Shown: positions 16,516 to 24,932, counted from the stretch's first letter. The stretch: 64,000 nt of DNA from an uncultured Alphaproteobacteria bacterium (GCA_910584385.1 CAJUAK010000001.1:62001-126000), one strand, 5' to 3'. Program-made: numbers and translations. The notes: generated from the letters alone by a model not told the origin.

Positions 16516-17069
16516 TGCTTTTAGACGACCTTAAAGATTTTAATTGGTTAAATGAGCCGGAAAATGTCCGTTTTTCAGAAGCGGCTATGGAAATATCCGC
16601 GAAAAGGCAAAGCGAGTTTTGGCAGCATGGAAGCGGGCAGGGGAAAGATAACGGGCATTTCTTTTATTCTCCTAAAAATAAAAATTTTTTGCTTCGCTTG
16701 CAGTGGCAGACGGATGATTTTCCTCAGCAAGCCCAAGCGGGGATAATGTTGCGCATTGATGAAAAGAACTGGTTTAAGGCGGCAGCCGTTAAAACTTCTC
16801 AAGGAAGCAGAATTTGCACGTCTTTAACCTTAAACGGCTATTCTGACTGGGCGGAAATTTCTGTTCCCGAAGATATGAATGATTATCGGTTCAGCCTTCG
16901 CCGCCGCGGAGAAGATTATCTGGCTTCTTTTGAGCTTGATGGAAAAGAAATTCCGCTGCGCATGTTTCATTTGGCAGGATCAGAAAGCAAAGCAGGGGCT
17001 TATATCTGCTCTCCGGGAAATGCCCCGGCTGAGGCATTCTTAAAAAATATGGCATTTGGCGCATCTTGA
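16515..17069 (+). CDS. DUF1349 domain protein
   Basis: The 184-residue product matches the DUF1349 concanavalin-like beta-sandwich: FWQHGSG with GHFFYSP near the N-terminus, QAGIMLRIDEKNWFKAA in the middle and YSDWAEISVPED. Proteins of this family are small cytoplasmic jelly-roll domains of uncertain, possibly carbohydrate-binding, role. No signal peptide. One-base overlap with the preceding dnaJ-like gene implies coupled translation. Confidence 0.85.
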   Translation: MLLDDLKDFNWLNEPENVRFSEAAMEISAKRQSEFWQHGSGQGKDNGHFFYSPKNKNFLLRLQWQTDDFPQQAQAGIMLRIDEKNWFKAAAVKTSQGSRICTSLTLNGYSDWAEISVPEDMNDYRFSLRRRGEDYLASFELDGKEIPLRMFHLAGSESKAGAYICSPGNAPAEAFLKNMAFGAS

Positions 17070-17129
17070 GCCTTTATTTTTCTTTATGAGCGCCTATATC
17101 AGACATATAGACGATAAAGGAGAAAAAGA

Positions 17130-18524
17130 ATGGCGGTAGCACAAGGCATAAAAACTTTTCCTGTAAAACATTTCTGGCTTTATATCATTGCGGTGGTTGC
17201 TTCTTTAGGCGGGCTTCTTGCCGGTTTTGATATGGGCGTTATTTCAGGCGCCCTTCCTTTTATTAAAGGGGATTGGGAATTATCTGCGCTGGCTCAGGGA
17301 TGGATTGTAAGCGCGGCGATTGTCGGTTCTGTTATCGGGGCAGCCGCAAACGGCGTTTTGGCAGATATTTTTGGACGGCGGAAAATTATTATTTCAACAG
17401 CCGTTATTTTTATTATCGGTTCTGTTTTGTGCGGTTTTGCCGCAGAGGTCTGGCAATTGATTGCGGCAAGGATTATCGTCGGGATTGCCGTGGGAATGGT
17501 AACCTTTGTCGTTCCGTTGTACTTGTCAGAAATATCTCCGCAAAAAATCCGCGGCACGCTGGTTTCCATGTTTCAGCTGTCGCTAACAGCCGGAATTCTG
17601 CTGTCTTATTTAATTAACGGCGTTTTTGCCCATAGCGATTATACTTGGCGCTGGATGTTGGGTTCTGGCGTTTTGCCGGCAATTTTGCTGTATATCGGCA
17701 TTTCATTTTTACATGATACGCCGCGTTGGCTCTTGAGTAAAAATCGCGAAGAAGAAGCCAAAAAGGTTTTCCAGACATTAACGCCTGAAGAAGATGCCGA
17801 AGCCCGGATTCAGGAGATAAAAGATACCTTAAAACAGGAAAAAGGCGGAAAGCCGCAGGGGATATCCTTTAAGAAATGGATGTTAACGCCGGTTTTGATT
17901 GGCGTGGGCTTAATGTTTATGCAGATTTGCACGGGTATTAATACTATCATTTATTATACCGCGACAATTTTCAATATTTCAGGTTTTGCCGCTGCTACCG
18001 GAGCGATTTATGCCACAATCGGCATAGGCGTGGTCAATTTCCTGATGACCCTGGTCGCAATAGCTTTGGTTGACCGTTTGGGAAGAAAGCCTTTGCTATA
18101 TATCGGGCTGAGCGGAATGTTTATCGGACTGGCAACGTTAGGCGGCGCTTTTCAATATGCGGACGTTTTAGGAGATAATCTTAAGTGGTTTGCTGTTGGC
18201 AGCGTTGTTATATACATTGCATCATTTGCATGCAGCCTGGGGCCGGTCGTTTGGATTATGGTTTCAGAAATTTTGCCGCTGAAAATAAGAGGGCTGGCCA
18301 TGAGCATCTGCACGGTTTCCAATTTCGGCTTTAACTTTATGGTGGTTTTGAGCTTTTTGCCTTTATTGGAATTTGCCGGCGAGGCCTATACATTTTGGTT
18401 TTTTGCCGCGATAACCCTCATAAGTTTCTTTTTTGTATATTTCTTTGTTCCGGAAACAAAAGGGATATCTTTGGAAAAAATCGAAAACAATTGGTATAAG
18501 GGAATTCCTGCCAGAAAGTTTTAG
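17130..18524 (+). CDS. MFS sugar transporter (sugar porter family)
   Basis: Proton-coupled or facilitative hexose/pentose uptake across the inner membrane. Twelve hydrophobic segments are discernible. Diagnostic motifs: GFDMGVISGALPFI in TM1, ADIFGRRK in the TM2-3 loop, VPLYLSEISPQKIRG, DRLGRKPLL in the second half, and the terminal PETKGISLE. 464 residues is normal for XylE/GalP/Glf-type porters; the substrate cannot be read from sequence. Start has AAAGGAG upstream. An inverted repeat CTATAT-cagac-ATATAG lies just ahead of the gene and may be an operator. Confidence 0.93.
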   Translation: MAVAQGIKTFPVKHFWLYIIAVVASLGGLLAGFDMGVISGALPFIKGDWELSALAQGWIVSAAIVGSVIGAAANGVLADIFGRRKIIISTAVIFIIGSVLCGFAAEVWQLIAARIIVGIAVGMVTFVVPLYLSEISPQKIRGTLVSMFQLSLTAGILLSYLINGVFAHSDYTWRWMLGSGVLPAILLYIGISFLHDTPRWLLSKNREEEAKKVFQTLTPEEDAEARIQEIKDTLKQEKGGKPQGISFKKWMLTPVLIGVGLMFMQICTGINTIIYYTATIFNISGFAAATGAIYATIGIGVVNFLMTLVAIALVDRLGRKPLLYIGLSGMFIGLATLGGAFQYADVLGDNLKWFAVGSVVIYIASFACSLGPVVWIMVSEILPLKIRGLAMSICTVSNFGFNFMVVLSFLPLLEFAGEAYTFWFFAAITLISFFFVYFFVPETKGISLEKIENNWYKGIPARKF

Positions 18525-18540
18525 CTTCATCCGGCCTTAA

Positions 18541-18573
18541 AACAAAAACCTGCTCTTGCGGCAGGTTTTTGTT
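18541..18573 (+). terminator. Terminator of the MFS gene
   Basis: Perfect 13-bp stem (18541-18553 with 18561-18573) with a 7-nt loop and T-rich 3' arm, 16 nt after the stop. Confidence 0.9.
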
Positions 18574-18576
18574 TAA

Positions 18577-18720
18577 ATGGTGGGTAGAGTGAGATTACTC
18601 GGCGCTTCGCTGGAGTTGCACGGGCGCTCATTCACCAAGCAATGCTTGGTTCACCAGCGTTCTTCCGCCCGCCTTTCGCTTGTAGTCGAACTCACTTCCC
18701 GTGAGTTCAAATCCCAAACA
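18577..18720 (-). repeat. tRNA-like 3'-end remnant and inverted repeats
   Basis: Read on the minus strand, 18578-18596 ends AATCTCACTCTACCCACCA, which looks like the 3' end of a tRNA with encoded CCA and differs at only two positions from the end of the neighbouring tRNA-Ser. No matching 5' half is present. Further right lie an interrupted repeat ACCAAGCA-a-TGCTTGGT and GAACTCAC-ttccc-GTGAGTTC, the latter containing a T-loop-like GAGTTCGA. This may be an old integration scar or a decayed tRNA gene. No ORF is convincing. Confidence 0.45.
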
Positions 18721-18737
18721 TCCCAAACATTACAACA

Positions 18738-18766
18738 AAAACCCTCCACAAGGGAGGGCTTTTATT
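18738..18766 (-). terminator. Terminator of tRNA-Ser(GGA)
   Basis: CCCTCC (18742-18747) pairs with GGAGGG (18753-18758) in an A/T-rich context; on the minus strand it is followed by TTTTTGTTGT, directly downstream of the tRNA. Confidence 0.8.
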
Positions 18767-18771
18767 GTAAA

Positions 18772-18862
18772 TGGCGGATAGAGTGAGATTCGAACTCACG
18801 GTACGCTTTAGGCGTACACACGATTTCCAATCGTGCGCCTTCGACCACTCGGCCATCTATCC
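18772..18862 (-). tRNA. tRNA-Ser (anticodon GGA)
   Basis: A 91-nt class II tRNA on the minus strand: acceptor GGATAGA/TCTATCC, anticodon stem CACGA/TCGTG around TTGGAAA giving GGA, a long variable arm (GTACGCCTAAAGCGTAC), T-loop GTTCGAATC, discriminator G and encoded CCA. It reads UCC and UCU. Confidence 0.97.
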
Positions 18863-18876
18863 ATATAATGCTCTCC

Positions 18877-18905
18877 TTAATAGTCTTTAAATTTACTTTT
18901 TGCAA
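18877..18905 (-). promoter_or_regulatory. Putative promoter of tRNA-Ser(GGA)
   Basis: Minus strand CTTGCAA (TTGCAA 18900-18905), 17-nt spacer, TATTAA (18877-18882), 14 nt upstream of the tRNA. Confidence 0.55.
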
Positions 18906-19027
18906 GCATTTTTTTATGAATATTGAAGGATTTTTGGCGGGTATATGAAAGTTTGCCGGCAGAAGGATATGTGAAAGTAAAAAACAGCATTCAAACAAAA
19001 CTTAGCCATAGCATAAAAGTGCATAAA

Positions 19028-19051
19028 AAAATGCCCTGTGAAGGGCATTTT
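19028..19051 (-). terminator. Terminator of the 162-aa membrane-protein gene
   Basis: AAAATGCCC (19028-19036) pairs with GGGCATTTT (19043-19051); the minus-strand arm runs into T residues 10 nt past the stop. Confidence 0.85.
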
Positions 19052-19060
19052 TGAAAAGAA

Positions 19061-19549
19061 TTATTTTTTAATCATGCATGTGGAGATTATGTTAAGTACC
19101 AAGCATAAAATATCCAACAAAATCATGGTTGAAATATAAGGGATATACTCGGGAGCATTATTTATTGCGGCATCTAAGAAAAGCAGCATCGACTTAATGA
19201 ATAAGCCGATAGGACAGCCTAATCCCAGAAATTTGCAAAAGATATGGGATGGTGGAAGCGTGAATTTGGTATTCAGACCTTCCCATCTTAATTTCCGAAC
19301 AATATCCTTATAGCGGCAAACCAAGAGGTACCATAACACGGCCTGCACGGAAATGCTGACGGCGGCAATAACACTCCAAAAGGGAAAGTAAGTTTTTTCC
19401 AAAGACGGCGAGATAAAACAGCAGCTCCAGATGATTAAAGAGAATAATAAGAACGAAACGAGGTATGGATAATACCCTTTTTTGCGGTAGGCAGCTTTTT
19501 CAGCATTGCTCATAAAGCTGTAGACAGTGCCAATTTGAATCTCTGACAT
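19061..19549 (-). CDS. Hypothetical inner-membrane protein (162 aa)
   Basis: Four hydrophobic segments are visible (about residues 28-48, 57-77, 105-127 and 138-158) with short basic loops between them; the N-terminal 25 residues are soluble. No motif allows a family call. It stands alone between the two tRNA genes, with its own terminator. Confidence 0.7.
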   Translation of the reverse strand: MSEIQIGTVYSFMSNAEKAAYRKKGYYPYLVSFLLFSLIIWSCCFISPSLEKTYFPFWSVIAAVSISVQAVLWYLLVCRYKDIVRKLRWEGLNTKFTLPPSHIFCKFLGLGCPIGLFIKSMLLFLDAAINNAPEYIPYISTMILLDILCLVLNIISTCMIKK

Positions 19550-19654
19550 AATAGTGATTTTAAAGGTTAATAATAGATATTTATTGCAATGCTATTGTAG
19601 CTTTGCTTTTTTGTCAATGATGAAATTAGCTTGCCGTGCCAACACTTAAGAGCC

Positions 19655-19688
19655 AGACCGAACCTTGGTTCGAGTTTCGCCGGCAAAA
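19655..19688 (+). repeat. tRNA 3'-half-like fragment
   Basis: On the plus strand GGTTCGAGTTTCGCCGGCA (about 19667-19685) resembles a T-loop plus acceptor strand, GTTCGAGT-CC-CGCC, as found in the adjacent tRNA-Arg(CCT) on the other strand. It overlaps a short inverted repeat CGAACC-tt-GGTTCG. No complete tRNA can be built around it. Confidence 0.35.
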
Positions 19689-19691
19689 TAA

Positions 19692-19719
19692 AAAGCTCTA
19701 AGAGTTTATCTCAGAGCTT
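19692..19719 (-). terminator. Terminator of tRNA-Arg(CCT)
   Basis: On the minus strand AAGCTCTGAGA and CTCTTAGAGCTT form a near-perfect hairpin followed by TTTTATTTT, 5 nt after the tRNA. Confidence 0.8.
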
Positions 19720-19724
19720 GCAAG

Positions 19725-19801
<77 letters not shown>

Positions 19802-19809
19802 ATATTTCC

Positions 19810-19838
19810 CTTATAGGCGATTCTCCTCAGAATTTCAA
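19810..19838 (-). promoter_or_regulatory. Putative promoter of tRNA-Arg(CCT)
   Basis: Minus strand CTTGAAA (TTGAAA 19833-19838), 17-nt spacer, TATAAG (19810-19815). Confidence 0.55.
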
Positions 19839-19866
19839 GACCTAATTAATTTATTGGCATTATAAA

Positions 19867-19974
19867 GAAAGCGCTTTCCCAATAAAGATGTTTTATGGGA
19901 ATATAGCAAAACAACAGAAAGGATATATGCGGTCGTTCCAATCTATTTACAAATTATCTATTTTATGGTAATAT
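19867..19974 (+). promoter_or_regulatory. Promoter and palindromes upstream of the 194-aa gene
   Basis: TTTACA (19946-19951), 17-nt spacer and TAATAT (19969-19974) make a good promoter. Further upstream are a perfect 12-bp palindrome GAAAGCGCTTTC (19867-19878) and an overlapping hairpin TTCCC...GGGAA (about 19876-19901), which could be protein-binding sites. Confidence 0.5.
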
Positions 19975-20007
19975 AATCTTTACAAAGTGTTTGTGAGGAG
20001 AAGTCAA

Positions 20008-20592
20008 ATGAATATAGAAGAATTCAAGGAAGCGCAGCAAAGGAGTGAGACTCCGGTATCTAAATTGTTGGCGAAAGCGGCACAGGATAAAAAAGCGATG
20101 AAATTGCATCCCAAAAGTTTTCCGGGGGATACCCGTTGGGGGGACAGCACAATTATCACAGCCGGTGATGAAAGGCGCGATATAATTTCTGAAAATGTCA
20201 AAAATACGTATAATAGAAACAATAATGTTTTTAATATTTATGATGAAAATGGTTCATTATATGCGACGACGGATGCAGAATTAATCGATAAAATCGTTAG
20301 TGCGCATAAGGAATTAAAACTTGATGGAAATTTGGGCGTAGCGCTTTCTAATGGCGAATCTTTGGCAAGTCCTGATAGAAATCAAGAGTGGCAGGAAATT
20401 TCACAATTAGGAATGCACAGGAGCAACCATTATTATCAACGTAAAAATGAAAAAGAGGATGCCAAAGCTGAATCTCTTGCTCAAAGGCTTGCTCAGCTAA
20501 GAGGTACAAGTAAAGAAGCACCCAAAGCAGTGAAAAAAACTGAGATGAATCCCAATATGGCCTTTGCCAGAATGAGCGGAAAGTCCATGTGA
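20008..20592 (+). CDS. Hypothetical soluble protein (194 aa)
   Basis: Family not recognised. Hydrophilic protein without signal peptide or membrane segment; the middle (about residues 60-105) has a short beta-rich stretch (VFNIYDENGSLYATTDAEL) and the C-terminal 60 residues are Lys/Glu/Ala-rich and probably disordered. Start at 20008 is supported by GAGGAG 8 nt upstream. Monocistronic, between a clear promoter and a symmetrical terminator. Confidence 0.7.
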   Translation: MNIEEFKEAQQRSETPVSKLLAKAAQDKKAMKLHPKSFPGDTRWGDSTIITAGDERRDIISENVKNTYNRNNNVFNIYDENGSLYATTDAELIDKIVSAHKELKLDGNLGVALSNGESLASPDRNQEWQEISQLGMHRSNHYYQRKNEKEDAKAESLAQRLAQLRGTSKEAPKAVKKTEMNPNMAFARMSGKSM

Positions 20593-20609
20593 TAAAAATA
20601 GATACCTAT

Positions 20610-20636
20610 AAAAAAGCAGCTTTAAAGCTGCTTTTT
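20610..20636. terminator. Bidirectional terminator
   Basis: Near-continuous palindrome AAAAAAGCAGC-tttaaa-GCTGCTTTTTT between two convergent genes. Confidence 0.85.
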
Positions 20637-20641
20637 TATCT

Positions 20642-21760
20642 TTATTTCCTTTCTGAACCGGCAGCCAGTTTTTCCAAAAATTTGATTTGGATTTCCGCAA
20701 GTTTCAAAATGGAAGAAACATCTGCCCATTCGTTGGCACCGTGCATGCCCTCACCGCTGCCCGAATGCATAATCACGATAGAGCCTTTAACGGCAAAAGC
20801 CCGAGAATCTGTTGCGCCGCCAATATGTTCAAATTCTATTTCCTTGCCTAAAATCTGTTCTGCAAAATGCTTATAATCTAAGATATGGGGATTGTTTTCA
20901 TCCATGACCACCGGTGTGCTTTCAGATGAAATTTTATATGTAACGCCCGGAACCATGCAAGCATCCAAATTCTTTTTGAGGTTTTCAACGGTTGAAGTTT
21001 CGGTAAGGCGAAAATCCAATACCGCCTCGGCGTTTTCAGCGATGATATTGGAAACTTCGCCGCCGTTCATAATTGCAACATGCACCGTGTCAATCCATTG
21101 GTTTTGGGGCTTGTTTCCGTTTTGGGAATAATAGGGGTATATTTTACGGATATTGGCTAATGTCTGCATTAGAAGTTCATTGGCGTCTATCCCGTCCCAC
21201 GGCGTGGAACCATGTGCAGCGTTTCCTTTGGCCATGATTTTAACAAATACCGGGTTTTTGCATTTTGTGACCAATTTTTGGATATCTCCGCCAACATCAT
21301 TATCCAACACGATTTTGGACATTAAGCCGGGATGCGCCTCCAGAAAGGCATGCGTTCCGTGAGAGCCTTTTTCTTCATCGGTAGAAAGAATAATTCCGAA
21401 TTTAATCGGGAGCTCGTTTTCCAAGACATATTCCAGCGAGTTAAAAGCGACAGCGGCAAAAGACTTCATGTCCAAAGAACCGCGTCCGTGCAAGATGCCG
21501 TCTTTAACATAAGGCTTAAAAAGGCTGTCGGCGCCGGGAACCACATCCAGATGCCCTAAAATGAGCACATCCAGCATTTCTTCTTTGGTATTGGCAAGAT
21601 AAATAACCGGGGCGATATTTTCGGGGGTAAAGAGCTCTGTTTCCGCGCCGCTGTTTTTAAACAGGTTTTTAGCATATTCTAAAACCTCTATGCATTCTTT
21701 TTGCCGGCCGGTTTCGCTTCGGATGGCGATTAAATCGCACGCCGTTTTTATAATGTCCAT
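20642..21760 (-). CDS. M20-family metallopeptidase/deacylase (ArgE/DapE-like)
   Basis: Zinc-dependent amidohydrolase of the ArgE/DapE/carboxypeptidase group. Metal-ligand motifs are in order: ILGHLDVVP (His and Asp), GRGSLDMKS (bridging Asp), STDEEKGSHG (catalytic Glu plus ligand Glu), a dimerisation domain with NAAHGSTPW, and C-terminal HSGSGEGMHGANEW (ligand His). 372 residues. The exact substrate (acetylornithine, succinyl-diaminopimelate or a dipeptide) cannot be settled; no arginine or lysine genes are adjacent. Confidence 0.88.
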   Translation of the reverse strand: MDIIKTACDLIAIRSETGRQKECIEVLEYAKNLFKNSGAETELFTPENIAPVIYLANTKEEMLDVLILGHLDVVPGADSLFKPYVKDGILHGRGSLDMKSFAAVAFNSLEYVLENELPIKFGIILSTDEEKGSHGTHAFLEAHPGLMSKIVLDNDVGGDIQKLVTKCKNPVFVKIMAKGNAAHGSTPWDGIDANELLMQTLANIRKIYPYYSQNGNKPQNQWIDTVHVAIMNGGEVSNIIAENAEAVLDFRLTETSTVENLKKNLDACMVPGVTYKISSESTPVVMDENNPHILDYKHFAEQILGKEIEFEHIGGATDSRAFAVKGSIVIMHSGSGEGMHGANEWADVSSILKLAEIQIKFLEKLAAGSERK

Positions 21761-21845
21761 TTTTTAATCCTTTTTTACGTTTTATTCACATTTATTTAGT
21801 CATAATAACTATAAATAAAACAAAGAACTTAAAAAAGGTTTAGTG

Positions 21846-22352
21846 ATGAAAAAATTAATTTTTGCCTATGCACTTTTAGCCATGTTCGCAGGCGCAGCGC
21901 CTCTTCACGCGCAGGATGCTGAGAATGAAACCGGCCTCCCTCTGCCGCGATTTGCATCTTTGCGTTCGAATAATATTAATGCCCGTTCCGGTCCCGGCGC
22001 GCGTTATCCGATTGAATGGGTTTATATGCAAAAATCTGCTCCGGTAGAAATTATCGCCGAATTTGAGCTCTGGCGTAAAATTAGAGATTGGCAAGGGTCA
22101 GAAAGCTGGGTTCACAAATCGATGCTGTCCGGAAACCGTACGGTGAAGGTTGTTGCTCCCGGAGAAAATAACCTCTATTCAAAACCGGATTATAATGCCT
22201 CCGTTGTTGCGAAAGTTGAAGATGAAGTGGTTGGCGAGATTGTGGCCTGCCCGTCCGGAAACTCTTTTTGCGAAATTAAATTCGACGGCGTAAAAGGTTG
22301 GCTGCCGAGAAGAGATATCTTTGGCCTGCTGCCGGATGAAGTTTTGGATTAA
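21846..22352 (+). CDS. Exported SH3-domain protein
   Basis: Signal peptide (about residues 1-22, cleavage near LHAQD) followed by two bacterial SH3-like modules: one with LRSNNINARSGPGARYPIEW (split here as NNINARSGPG and YPIEW) and one around NLYSKPDYNASVVAKVEDE. Such alphaproteobacterial proteins are thought to bind peptidoglycan peptides in the periplasm. 168 residues from the ATG at 21846 (a GTG one codon earlier is also possible). Convergent with the Sel1 gene, 3 nt apart. Confidence 0.87.
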   Translation: MKKLIFAYALLAMFAGAAPLHAQDAENETGLPLPRFASLRSNNINARSGPGARYPIEWVYMQKSAPVEIIAEFELWRKIRDWQGSESWVHKSMLSGNRTVKVVAPGENNLYSKPDYNASVVAKVEDEVVGEIVACPSGNSFCEIKFDGVKGWLPRRDIFGLLPDEVLD

Positions 22353-22355
22353 AAG

Positions 22356-23609
22356 CTATTTATCCATATAACCCATAATGTTTTTGCCAAAAGTCTGGTG
22401 AATATAGGTCGTTAATTCGCTCGGCTTTTCGACAAAGCGCTCGGCATTGGCCTGTGCCTGTAAAACTTCTTCGATTTTCATTTTGGAAGCGACAAGGTCG
22501 CGTTTTTCAAAACCGCCCTTGGCGCCGCGGACGGCAGCAAGGTTGTACATAACATGTGCGGTGAATAAATCTTTATTATATTTGCTACCGTAAAAAAGCA
22601 GCTCGCCCAGCATCGTCATGGCGTTTATGTTGCCTTGGTCAGCTGCCCGGTGCAGAAACTTAACTGCGTTGCCGAAGTTTTGCGGCACGCCGTATCCGTC
22701 AATATACATTAGGGAAAGAATATACTCCGCGTCGTCATATTCCATATCCGCGACTTCACGGATAAGTTCCGCCGCCTTGTCATAATCCTGCCTGACGACA
22801 AAACCCCGGTAATAGGCATAGCCCAGCATAAACATACCGGCGGGGTTTTTTCCTTTTGCCGCCAGCTTAAACATATCTATAGCCGCTTCTTTGTCTTTGC
22901 GGATGCCGTTTCCTGTCAAATAGAGAAAAGCCAGATTTGTTGCGGCTTCCGGATTTCCGAGATGGGCGGCGCGTTCAAAAAGCTGCGCGGCTTTCAATGT
23001 GTCTTTGTCAATTCCTATACCGCCATAATACATGCTGCCGAGGTTGTTTAGAGCCGTGCTGTCGCTTTGCCCGGCGGCCAGGGCATAATAGCGGAAGGCC
23101 TTTTTAGAATCCGGCTTAACAAACTCGTTACCCGATAAATAAGCGTAGGCGACTGCCAACTGGGCATTAATATCGCCGGAATTGGCCATGCGCAGATTTT
23201 TTTCAAATTCATTTTGAGCCGATAAAACAATGGCCTCTTTTTTGTCTTTTTTATCCTTTTTTAATCCGGGGATAAAGTTTAAAAAAGATAAAAGCCCTTT
23301 ATCTTCATTGTCGTCATTTTCAAAAAACTCTTCTTTGCTTCTTTCCCAGGCTTTTTTATCTTCCTCGGCTTTTTCGTCGTCTTCGCTGCCAAACAAGGTT
23401 CGTTGGCTGGCTTTTTTCTTTATTTCTTGAAGAGCGGGAGATTTTGCTTTTTCCTCTGTTTGTTCAGATGGTTTTTCATTGCTTTTTTCTTTGGCCGGAG
23501 CTTGGTCAAACAATGAAATTTCCGCAGATGCCTCTTTCGCTTTTTCTTCGGCATAAACAGTAAAAGGCATAAGGGCTAAGGTTAGAGCTGCGAATATATA
23601 TACAGGCAT
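22356..23609 (-). CDS. Exported Sel1-repeat protein
   Basis: Signal peptide (residues 1-20, cleavage near VYAEE), a long Glu/Lys/Ser-rich linker to about residue 125, and then about six Sel1-like repeats of 36 residues, for example ALNNLGSMYYGGIGIDKD and AATNLAFLYLTGNGIRKD. Sel1 repeats are alpha-helical solenoids that scaffold protein complexes. In alphaproteobacteria they often act in envelope or signalling assemblies; the partner here is unknown. 417 residues. Confidence 0.9.
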   Translation of the reverse strand: MPVYIFAALTLALMPFTVYAEEKAKEASAEISLFDQAPAKEKSNEKPSEQTEEKAKSPALQEIKKKASQRTLFGSEDDEKAEEDKKAWERSKEEFFENDDNEDKGLLSFLNFIPGLKKDKKDKKEAIVLSAQNEFEKNLRMANSGDINAQLAVAYAYLSGNEFVKPDSKKAFRYYALAAGQSDSTALNNLGSMYYGGIGIDKDTLKAAQLFERAAHLGNPEAATNLAFLYLTGNGIRKDKEAAIDMFKLAAKGKNPAGMFMLGYAYYRGFVVRQDYDKAAELIREVADMEYDDAEYILSLMYIDGYGVPQNFGNAVKFLHRAADQGNINAMTMLGELLFYGSKYNKDLFTAHVMYNLAAVRGAKGGFEKRDLVASKMKIEEVLQAQANAERFVEKPSELTTYIHQTFGKNIMGYMDK

Positions 23610-23680
23610 TAAAAAATCTCCAAATCTGTCTTCTTATTTATATCATATACGTTTTTTTTTAATTGCCAAGCCCCAAACAA

Positions 23681-23712
23681 AAAATGAGGATTATAAAAAT
23701 AATCCTCATTTT
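23681..23712 (-). terminator. Terminator of the sigma-54 flagellin gene
   Basis: AAAATGAGGATTA (23681-23693) pairs with TAATCCTCATTTT (23700-23712) over a 6-nt loop; T-rich on the minus-strand 3' side. Confidence 0.88.
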
Positions 23713-23735
23713 TATTTTGCCATAATCCGTTAAGT

Positions 23736-24932
23736 TTAGCCGAACAGTTTGAGAACGGACTGAGAGGCTTGCGAGGCCAAAGACAAAGAATTGATCGCCA
23801 ATTGTTGTCTGGTCTGCAAAGCCAGCATGTTTGCTGATTCTTCGTTCATGTCGGCCAATGTCAGCTTGTCGGAACCTTCTTCCAAAACATTAATAATGTT
23901 ATTGGTGAATTCTTCACGATTCTGCAAGATAGAGAAGTTGTTGCCGAATTCGGAAGCAACATCGCGCAGATAGTTAATCGCAGCTTCAACCTGCAGCAAA
24001 GAAGTGTTCATCGCATCAACGTCAAAAGTGGTGACATCGCCGCCGTCTGTATAGGCTTTCACGGCATCTGGATCTGTAATTTCTGTGAAACCTGCAGGAG
24101 GATTGGCAATGTCGCCCATATCGATTTTGGCTTTGAAGAAATTACCGCCAGCGTCTTCATAAACATCTCCGGCTTTAATAGATTCCGGGGAAACATCTGC
24201 ATACTTGCCTAAGCTGCCGGTGCCGTCTGCCGCGGCTTCCCATGCATCGCCGGCCGCAGGAGCTGTCGGAGCCGTGTAGGTTATGTCTGCGTTTGCTTTG
24301 TAAATTTTTACATTGCCGTCCGCGTCAGTAACTTTAACAACCTGATCTTTGGTAATGCTGGCTTTAGGATCAAATTCCGTGGCGGCAGTAACGGTTTCGG
24401 TTGTCAGCCATTTACCTTCAGAAGTGTCGATGGCCATATCTTCAAAAACTGTTTTTCCCTTAACTTCCAAGAAAGAGCGATCCTTGGCGTTTTCATTAAA
24501 TTTTACGGTCAGGTTGTCGCCGGTTAACAGGTTAACGCCCTTATAAGAAGAATCTTTTGCAAGAGTTTTAATCTGTTTTAAAACTTCGTCAAATTGTTTG
24601 GAGCTGGCGTCAATAGAATCCGTGTCTTTTGTATCCAAGGCCGTGTTAACCAGAGCTTTGGCTTGTGCAACAAAGTTTGTAATGCTTTCAATACCTTCGT
24701 TGGCGGCTTTAATGGTCTGGATACCCTGGCCCATGCTGTCTAACAAAGCGGACAAATCGTTTGCGCGGTTAGAAAGTGAACGGGATGTGTAGTAAGAAGA
24801 CGGATTGTCAATAGCAGAGTTAACTTTCAACCCTGAAGACAGTCTTTCCTGTGTCGTATCCATTAAGCTCTGCGTTTTTTGCAAAGAGAGCAGGTTAGTG
24901 CGCATACTTGCCGTTAATTTAATATCTGACAT
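23736..24932 (-). CDS. Flagellin, long paralogue (398 aa)
   Basis: Filament subunit. The conserved N-terminal D0/D1 (LTASMRTNLLSLQKTQ, DTTQERLSSGLKVN, IDNPSSYYTSRSL) and C-terminal D1/D0 (ADMNEESANMLALQTRQQL to the terminal VLKLFG) are typical alphaproteobacterial flagellin ends. Between them, residues about 155-305 form a variable Ala/Asp/Pro-rich exposed domain that the second flagellin at 28096 largely lacks. Ribosome site GGGGG before the ATG. A strong sigma-54 promoter match lies 50 nt upstream. The neighbouring DegT aminotransferase might make a sugar for filament glycosylation (inference). Confidence 0.96.
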   Translation of the reverse strand: MSDIKLTASMRTNLLSLQKTQSLMDTTQERLSSGLKVNSAIDNPSSYYTSRSLSNRANDLSALLDSMGQGIQTIKAANEGIESITNFVAQAKALVNTALDTKDTDSIDASSKQFDEVLKQIKTLAKDSSYKGVNLLTGDNLTVKFNENAKDRSFLEVKGKTVFEDMAIDTSEGKWLTTETVTAATEFDPKASITKDQVVKVTDADGNVKIYKANADITYTAPTAPAAGDAWEAAADGTGSLGKYADVSPESIKAGDVYEDAGGNFFKAKIDMGDIANPPAGFTEITDPDAVKAYTDGGDVTTFDVDAMNTSLLQVEAAINYLRDVASEFGNNFSILQNREEFTNNIINVLEEGSDKLTLADMNEESANMLALQTRQQLAINSLSLASQASQSVLKLFG

